Assembly: GCF_001665625.1 (NCBI RefSeq)
Contig: NZ_LZSY01000092.1
Span: forward strand, 1-59,864
Reading direction: 5' to 3'
Source of the DNA: Mycolicibacterium peregrinum
GTDB taxonomy: Bacteria > Actinomycetota > Actinomycetes > Mycobacteriales > Mycobacteriaceae
DNA length: 59,864 nt
The translations under genes were made by a program, and so were the position numbers. This document shows, piece after piece, positions 53,893 through 59,864 of the stretch (the first letter of the stretch is position 1; each line of letters begins with the position of its first letter). The notes below the pieces were generated by a model, which searched no databases, was not told where the DNA came from, and saw only the letters and a program-made list of their open reading frames with translations.

Positions 53893-55143
53893 TCAGCCCA
53901 GCTTGGTGGTCTCCAGCGACACTCCGGCCGCTGGTAGCCGGGTCAGCAGCACATCCCCCATCGCTGCCACCGGTGTCAGCACACCCCGGCGTTCCGACAG
54001 TGCGTCCCGGTCGGTAGCCAGGGCCAGTCCGCATTCGCCGAGCAGCACCGCCGTCGACTTGTATCCGGGATCGCCTTGCTGGGCCATGCTCGTCATGTAC
54101 CGGGCACCCGACGTCGTCGTCGTATACGTCTCGACGCGGTAGTGACCCCGCTCGCGCGCCCGCTCGCTCGGGCCGGTTCCCGGCTTCGGTGTGAGCCGCG
54201 CGACCAGTCCGCCGGGCAGCCGGTTGAAATAGCGGCCTCCCACACCGAGGGTGAAGGCATTGGCTCCGGTGACCGCGGCGGCGGCCACCGGCGCGGCGAG
54301 CGAACGCCCAAGGCTCATCTGCTCGGCGTACTCGAACCGGCGCCCGTAGGCATAGTCCAGCAATGCGTTGCTACGCCGCACGATTCGCGTGTTCGGTGCC
54401 GCCATGGCAAAAGCGCCCGTCCAGTAGCCGGCGAGCTCGGGAGCAATCTCACCGCCGCGGCGCCACCGCACGTCGGGCTGAGCTCCGAGTTCGGGCTCCG
54501 CACCGCGGTCGGGGCTCAGCGTGTACGGATCGTTCATCAGCGCCCTGGCCTCCGGATCCGACGACAGTGTGTCGAGCAGTTCCAGCATCGAGGCCACGGT
54601 GCCGCCCGACACGCCGCCGGCGAAACTGCGCACCACCAGGTTCGTGTCGCCGAGATCGCCCGCACCGTCCGCCGATGCCCGCTGATACAGCGCGTACACC
54701 GTGAGATCCGATGGCACCGAATCGAATCCGCACGAATGGACGATCCGCGCACCGGTGTCGACGGCCTGCTTGTGGTGCAGGTCGATGCTGTCTCGGATGA
54801 ATGTCGTCTCACCGGTCAGGTCGGCGTAGTCGGTGCCGGCCGCCGCGCACGCCGCGACCAACGGCATGCCGTAGCGCGCGTAGGGACCCACCGTCGTCAC
54901 CACCACCTGGGTGCGCGCGGCCATCGCGTCGAGCGAGGCCTGGGAGGTGGCGTCGGCAGTCACCAACGGCCACGATTGCGCGCCCGGCCCCAGACCGTCA
55001 CGGACCGCGCGCAACCGTTCCTCGGAACGGCCGGCCAAGGCGATCCGGGCCGATCCCCCGGCCCGGGCCAGGTACTCGGCGGTCAGTTTTCCGGCGAACC
55101 CTGTGGCGCCGTACAGCACCAGATCAAACTCACGCTGCGTCAC
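53893..55143 (-). CDS. Saccharopine-dehydrogenase-like/trans-acting enoyl reductase family protein (Rv2449c-like)
   Basis: A 416-residue NAD(P)-binding protein with Rossmann start VTQREFDLVLYGATGFAGKL (GATGFAG), then ARIALAGRSEERLRAV and VVVTTVGPYARYGMPLVAAC. YADLTGETTFIRDSIDLHHK and HSCGFDSVPSDLTVYAL are typical of the mycobacterial family that includes the trans-acting enoyl reductase Rv2953. True saccharopine dehydrogenase activity is unlikely; a role in lipid reduction is possible. GTG 55143 is chosen. The gene upstream (S9 peptidase) ends 10 bases before it. Confidence 0.9.
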   Translation of the reverse strand: MTQREFDLVLYGATGFAGKLTAEYLARAGGSARIALAGRSEERLRAVRDGLGPGAQSWPLVTADATSQASLDAMAARTQVVVTTVGPYARYGMPLVAACAAAGTDYADLTGETTFIRDSIDLHHKQAVDTGARIVHSCGFDSVPSDLTVYALYQRASADGAGDLGDTNLVVRSFAGGVSGGTVASMLELLDTLSSDPEARALMNDPYTLSPDRGAEPELGAQPDVRWRRGGEIAPELAGYWTGAFAMAAPNTRIVRRSNALLDYAYGRRFEYAEQMSLGRSLAAPVAAAAVTGANAFTLGVGGRYFNRLPGGLVARLTPKPGTGPSERARERGHYRVETYTTTTSGARYMTSMAQQGDPGYKSTAVLLGECGLALATDRDALSERRGVLTPVAAMGDVLLTRLPAAGVSLETTKLG

Positions 55144-55153
55144 GCTCCCGACG

Positions 55154-57121
55154 CTACCCGAGCAGTTCGGGCAACTGCACCGGTTGACCGCGTAGGTGAT
55201 CACCGAGGAATGCGGTCACCACCTGGTACCAGATCTTGGCGTGCTGGGGCGACAGCACCCAGTGGTTCTCACTCGGGTAGTACAGGAACCGGTGGGGGCT
55301 TTCGCCATTCTCGTCGGCGGGCAACCCTGAATGGGTGAGCAACTCGTACCACAGCCGCAACGCCTCGCCGATCGGCACGCGATAGTCCTTGTCGCCGTGG
55401 ATGACCAGCATCGGGGTGGTGATGTCGCCGACGAACCGGTGCGGTGAATTGCGCTGGGCCATCTCGGGTGTCATCTCACGAGCCCACCAGTAGGCGCCGT
55501 CGGTGGTCGGCCCGAACTGGTCCAGCGCCCACAGGCTGGCATGCGTGACGATCGCGTCGAACCGATCGGTGTGGCCGGCGATCCAGTTGGCCATATAGCC
55601 GCCGAACGATCCCCCCATCGCCGCCGTGCGCGTGGCGTCGACGCGCGGGTGTGCGCACGCGGCGTCCGTCGCGGCCATCAGGTCCGTGTACGGGTCGGCA
55701 CCCCAGGTGCCCCAGCCGCGTGCGATGAAGTCCTGTCCGTAGCCGGTGGACAGCCCCGGATCGGGCATCAGCACGGCGTATCCCAGGGCGGTGAGCAGCC
55801 ACGGGTTCCACCGCCAGTGCCAGCTGTTCCAGCTGCCCAACGGTCCGCCGTGGATCCACAACACCAGCGGGGCCGGTTCGTCGCCTGCGGGCAGTGTGAG
55901 CCAGGAGCGGATGGGCGTGCCGTCGGCGGCGGTCGCGGTCACCTCGGTCAGAGTGCCGGGCAGTTCGGGTGCGTCGAGGCACGGGATTTCGGTGACGGTG
56001 CCGTCCGGATCGATGCGGACCGGATGTGCCGGCACGGCATAGGAGCTGCGCAACGCATAGATCACGCCGCCGAGCGCGGGACGAACATCGGAGTAGGTGA
56101 AATCGTCGTGGGTCAACCGGGTGACCGCACCGGAGATGGGGTCGACGGAGAAGATCGGGCCACGGCCGCCGTCGTCGGCCGTCACGATGAGCGACGACGA
56201 GTCCGGTGTCCAGGCCACCGAGGACGGCCAGCGGTCCCAGTCGCCGGTCAACTCCACCGGATGTTCACCGAACCGCATGCAACACAACGTGATCCGCGGT
56301 GGCGTGGTGGGAGTGGAATGGGTTTCCCTGGTGAAGGCCACCGCGCTGCCATCCGGCGCGATCGCGGGGCGTTCCAGGTCGGCACCGGGTTCCTCGGCGA
56401 TGGTGGTGCGTTCTCCGGTGACCCGGTCGATGCGCACCAGGGCCACGCGCAGGGCGGTGCCAGGGCCCGGCGTCTGCCACGACGTCACCACGAATCCGCC
56501 GTCGGCACTCAGGTCGAATGTAGTCTCACGCAACGCCGCGCCCGGCTCGGCGGTCAGATCCCGTGGCCCCTCGGCATCGAGAAGGTGCGGTTGGTCCGGA
56601 CCCAGATCATGGTCCCAGTGCCGGACGGGGTAGCCGGTGTGCAGGATCGCTGAGACCTTGGTGTCCTTGCGCGCCTCGCGCTTTGCCTTGTCGTCGTCGA
56701 CTCCGGCCGACGACGGCAGCAGCGGCGCGGTCACCACGGTGGAGTCGGCGGCCCGGGCACTCAACGCGCCGACGACACCGCCGGGCACCGTCAGCACCTC
56801 GATTGCCTCACCGCCGGCCGCGGGCAGGCGCCACAGGGCTGCGGGCGGCTTGTCGTCATCCTCACCCGCGCGGACTGCGAGGAACAGCAGGTCCCCCTCG
56901 GCGGTGAACACCGGCGCGGATTCTCCCTTTGCCCCGTGGGTCAGCCGGCGCGCTGGTTGAGTTCCATTCGGGTCCAATTCCCATATGGCGCTGAGGAATT
57001 CGGTTTTCTTATCATTGAGGGTGGTGACCGTCGTGACCAGCCGCGAGCCGTCAGGTGACACCGCCAGACCTGATACCCGGGGAAGCGCGAGGTAGTCGTC
57101 GAGATCGTCGAACGCCGTCAT
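55154..57121 (-). CDS. S9-family prolyl oligopeptidase-like serine peptidase
   Basis: A 655-residue cytoplasmic peptidase. Residues about 1-390 form a beta-propeller (GLAVSPDGSRLVTTV, SSVAWTPDSSSLIVTADDGG); the C-terminal alpha/beta hydrolase has LVLWIHGGPLGSWNSWHWRW, nucleophile AAMGGSFGGYMANWIAGH (Ser about 512), Asp in VIHGDKDYRVPIGEAL and His in YYPSENHWVLSPQH. This is the acylaminoacyl-peptidase/DPP-like layout. ATG 57121 starts the protein; a strong hairpin directly upstream ends the lipoprotein transcript, so this gene should have its own promoter. Confidence 0.93.
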   Translation of the reverse strand: MTAFDDLDDYLALPRVSGLAVSPDGSRLVTTVTTLNDKKTEFLSAIWELDPNGTQPARRLTHGAKGESAPVFTAEGDLLFLAVRAGEDDDKPPAALWRLPAAGGEAIEVLTVPGGVVGALSARAADSTVVTAPLLPSSAGVDDDKAKREARKDTKVSAILHTGYPVRHWDHDLGPDQPHLLDAEGPRDLTAEPGAALRETTFDLSADGGFVVTSWQTPGPGTALRVALVRIDRVTGERTTIAEEPGADLERPAIAPDGSAVAFTRETHSTPTTPPRITLCCMRFGEHPVELTGDWDRWPSSVAWTPDSSSLIVTADDGGRGPIFSVDPISGAVTRLTHDDFTYSDVRPALGGVIYALRSSYAVPAHPVRIDPDGTVTEIPCLDAPELPGTLTEVTATAADGTPIRSWLTLPAGDEPAPLVLWIHGGPLGSWNSWHWRWNPWLLTALGYAVLMPDPGLSTGYGQDFIARGWGTWGADPYTDLMAATDAACAHPRVDATRTAAMGGSFGGYMANWIAGHTDRFDAIVTHASLWALDQFGPTTDGAYWWAREMTPEMAQRNSPHRFVGDITTPMLVIHGDKDYRVPIGEALRLWYELLTHSGLPADENGESPHRFLYYPSENHWVLSPQHAKIWYQVVTAFLGDHLRGQPVQLPELLG

Positions 57122-57138
57122 GGCTCCCCACCGTAATG

Positions 57139-57173
57139 GTGCGGCCCGCACCGGAGTCCGGTACGGGCCGCAC
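57139..57173 (-). terminator. Strong hairpin after the lipoprotein gene
   Basis: Arms GTGCGGCCCG / CGGGCCGCAC (10 bp), one A/C mismatch, then a further ACCGG/CCGGT stem, on the minus strand 21 nt after the lipoprotein stop. No U-run follows, as is common in mycobacteria. It lies 17 nt before the S9 peptidase start, so it may also affect that mRNA. Confidence 0.65.
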
Positions 57174-57194
57174 GGCAAGGCTGTTCCCGGTGTG

Positions 57195-57806
57195 TCAGAC
57201 CACTTCGGTGATCTTGCCGGTGACGTCGGCTCGAACCTGCTTGCTGCTGCGCTCACCCTGGACGTTGATGAACATGACCACGTTCTCGTCGAACGGGATG
57301 TTGCGCTTGATGCTCACCGTCTGGACCTTGCCGTCGGCAATCTCGCTCGCCGCCACGGCACCGTCGATCGCCGCGGCGATCGCGCTGCTCGGCACGTCGG
57401 AGGTGGCGAACAGATTCTGCTGCAACGCCTCGGTGTCGTCGTCGTAGTCGATGGGACGCGACGGCGCGACCGCGCCGGACGTGTAACTCCACTCATTGAG
57501 CTCGGTCGGGGCGTTGGGATCGACTGCCTCGACCTTGATGACACCCGGCGTGATCACGACATCGACGACCTGCATCGGGTTGGCGCCGACCTTTTCGCCG
57601 ATCGCCGCCAAGGCGTTGTCGATACCCTCGGCGGTGAACAGATTGCCCGAGACCGCTTCGGTGATCTTCTCGGTGCCCGAGGAGACAACCTTCTCGGCCG
57701 CCCCGGCGGCCGCATCCCGGAGCTCGGTCGCCTTCGAGCAACCGCTCAATGCGGATGCAGCAATCAGTGTGGCGCCAAGCGCGATACCGAAGCGGGTGAC
57801 TCTCAT
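57195..57806 (-). CDS. Predicted lipoprotein of unknown function
   Basis: A 203-residue exported protein. The signal peptide RFGIALGATLIAASALSGCS has lipobox ALSGC (Cys 23). The mature part is acidic with Val/Ala-rich strands (VVDVVITPGVIKVEAVDP, VQTVSIKRNIPFDENVVMFI) and no known catalytic motif; VQGERSSKQVRADVTGKITE closes it. It is divergent from the FAD monooxygenase and followed by a strong hairpin, so it is probably a single-gene transcript. No family assigned. Confidence 0.8.
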   Translation of the reverse strand: MRVTRFGIALGATLIAASALSGCSKATELRDAAAGAAEKVVSSGTEKITEAVSGNLFTAEGIDNALAAIGEKVGANPMQVVDVVITPGVIKVEAVDPNAPTELNEWSYTSGAVAPSRPIDYDDDTEALQQNLFATSDVPSSAIAAAIDGAVAASEIADGKVQTVSIKRNIPFDENVVMFINVQGERSSKQVRADVTGKITEVV

Positions 57807-57929
57807 CGGGTCCTCTCACTGTGTTCTGGCCCGGCACGTCGGGCGCGGAAACCTGTACAAAGACTGTGCAGACGCTGGAAGGCTACCGATCCCAACTCCG
57901 GCCACGGCGAGCCACCTCATCCCACCCGT

Positions 57930-57935
57930 TAGATT
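57930..57935 (+). promoter_or_regulatory. -10 box TAGATT of the FAD monooxygenase gene (leaderless)
   Basis: TAGATT ends 6 nt before the ATG at 57942. Confidence 0.55.
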
Positions 57936-57941
57936 CGACCG

Positions 57942-59090
57942 ATGGCACAGTCCGTCCTGGTCGTCGGTGCCGGTATCACCGGCCTGGCCACCGCCGTCGC
58001 ATTGCAGCAGCAGGGATTCGACGTATCCGTGGCAGAGGCCCGCCGGGACGTCACCCCCGGGGCGGGAATCAGCCTGTGGCCCAACGCGCTGGCCGCACTC
58101 GACGAGATCGGTCTCGGCGATCAGGTGCGCGGCGCGGGAGGCCGAGTGACCACAGGAGCCCTGCGTCGGGCCGGCGGAGCGTGGTTGCGCCGGCCGGAGG
58201 CACAACGGTTCACCCGGGCGCTGGGCGAACCGCTGGTGGTGATCAGGCGCGCCACCCTGACCGAAATTCTCACGGGCGCACTCGCGCCGGGCACGGTCCA
58301 GTACGAGCTCACCGCCGACAAGGTCGAGATCGGCGCCTCGGACGTGCGGGTCACCTTCACCGACGGCACGGTCCGCGAGGCGGCCGGCCTGGTCGGCGCC
58401 GACGGTGTCGACTCTGTGGTGGCCCGCCATCTGAACGGAGCGCTGCCCCGTCGCTACACCGGCTACACCGCGTGGCGCGCCGTGGCCGCCTGCCCGCTCG
58501 ATCCCGATCTGTCGGGCGAGACGCTGGGTGCCGGCTCACAGGTCGGCCATGTGCCGCTCGGCGACGACCACACATATTGGTTCGCGACCCAGCGCGCGCC
58601 GCAAGGCCAGACCACACCCGATGGCGAGCTGGCCCATCTGAAGCGACATTTCGCGGCGTGGGCGGAGCCGATTCCGACCCTGCTGGCCGCGACCGATCCG
58701 AATGATGTGCTCCGGAACGACCTCTACGACCGTGCACCCGCCCGCATCTGGTCCCGCGGCCGTGCAGTGATCGCCGGGGATGCGGCCCATCCGATGCGCC
58801 CGCACCTGGGCCAGGGAGGCTGCCAGGGGCTGGAGGATGCCGCCACACTCGCCGGCCTCGCGGCCGGCGAGGCCGATCTGAGCAGCGCGTTCTCCCGGTT
58901 CGCGACGATGCGGCGCAGGCGGGTCATGACGATCGTGCGGGAGGCCGAGCTGGTCGGGCGGTTGGTGAACCTACGCCCGCCGCTGCTCAGCGCCGCGGCC
59001 ACCCGGGCGTCGGTGCTGGTCCCGGAGTTCGTGTTGACCCGCCATCTGGCCTCCATCGCCGGGCGCGCGGCATTCACCCCTGTGCGTTGA
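57942..59090 (+). CDS. FAD-dependent monooxygenase (aromatic-ring hydroxylase type)
   Basis: A 382-residue flavoprotein of the PHBH fold. The dinucleotide motif is VLVVGAGITGLATAVALQQQ (residues 5-24); the DG motif is AAGLVGADGVDSVVARHL (about 147-164), and the GD motif is RAVIAGDAAHPMRPHLGQGG (about 273-292), all in the expected order. An NADPH-dependent hydroxylase is likely; the substrate is unknown. It is probably leaderless (TAGATT 6 nt upstream). Its stop lies 2 nt from the stop of convergent rpfE. Confidence 0.92.
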   Translation: MAQSVLVVGAGITGLATAVALQQQGFDVSVAEARRDVTPGAGISLWPNALAALDEIGLGDQVRGAGGRVTTGALRRAGGAWLRRPEAQRFTRALGEPLVVIRRATLTEILTGALAPGTVQYELTADKVEIGASDVRVTFTDGTVREAAGLVGADGVDSVVARHLNGALPRRYTGYTAWRAVAACPLDPDLSGETLGAGSQVGHVPLGDDHTYWFATQRAPQGQTTPDGELAHLKRHFAAWAEPIPTLLAATDPNDVLRNDLYDRAPARIWSRGRAVIAGDAAHPMRPHLGQGGCQGLEDAATLAGLAAGEADLSSAFSRFATMRRRRVMTIVREAELVGRLVNLRPPLLSAAATRASVLVPEFVLTRHLASIAGRAAFTPVR

Positions 59091-59092
59091 GC

Positions 59093-59864
<772 letters not shown>

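Overview
The window comes from a high-GC actinobacterium of the family Mycobacteriaceae, most likely a rapidly growing non-tuberculous species (Mycolicibacterium type). Gene order follows, from memory, the Mycobacterium tuberculosis block Rv2404c-Rv2450c: lepA, Rv2405, the CBS protein, Rv2407, the transglutaminase / alpha-E / ATP-grasp trio, rpsT, holA, comEC, comEA, degV, octT, gpgP, rsfS, nadD, coxE-moxR, proA, a PfkB kinase, nadE, proB, obg, rpmA, rplU, rne, ndk, a DUF4233 protein, folC, valS, an Rv2449c-like protein and rpfE. Several inserts and losses mark it as not M. tuberculosis. Start codons are often GTG, 4-nt ATGA/GTGA overlaps are common, and several genes have a TANNNT box 6-8 nt before the start codon, as expected of leaderless mycobacterial transcripts.

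Layout. 1-6300: truncated lepA, an orphan PemK/MazF-fold protein, then a four-gene ABC importer operon with two substrate-binding lipoproteins behind a cobalamin riboswitch. 6300-12630: small membrane protein, GNAT, CBS protein, RNase Z-like hydrolase, then an accessory insert (HEAT-repeat protein, F420-type LLM oxidoreductase, membrane protein, MarR with a clear operator). 12614-16106: transglutaminase, alpha-E and circularly permuted ATP-grasp cluster, a predicted but uncharacterised peptide-ligation system. 16344-20014: rpsT and the comEA-comEC-holA operon. 20102-22939: slipin, reductase, and a regulator/membrane-protein pair with twin palindromic operators. 22965-26246: nadD-rsfS-gpgP-octT-degV, joining NAD synthesis, ribosome silencing and methylglucose lipopolysaccharide initiation. 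26338-29969: proA-moxR-VWA operon. 30054-34470: PfkB kinase, crotonase, large secreted hydrolase. 34607-38123: nadE, cysteine hydrolase and sirtuin, a likely NAD-linked group. 38702-41267: DUF5994 protein, and a P450 facing a TetR regulator across a shared operator. 41316-44566: rplU-rpmA-obg-proB. 44731-53067: rne, ndk, DUF4233, folC, valS. 53166-59566: DUF937 protein, Rv2449c-like protein, S9 peptidase, lipoprotein, FAD monooxygenase and a resuscitation-promoting factor. The last ~115 bases are G/C homopolymer and look like a sequencing or assembly artefact.

The most interesting non-coding signals are the cobalamin riboswitch, four perfect inverted repeats packed between rne and rplU, further hairpins upstream of rne, and three palindromic operator systems that explain local regulation. 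No CRISPR array, tRNA, rRNA or insertion sequence was seen. Gene names rest on motif recognition and remembered gene order, not on any search.
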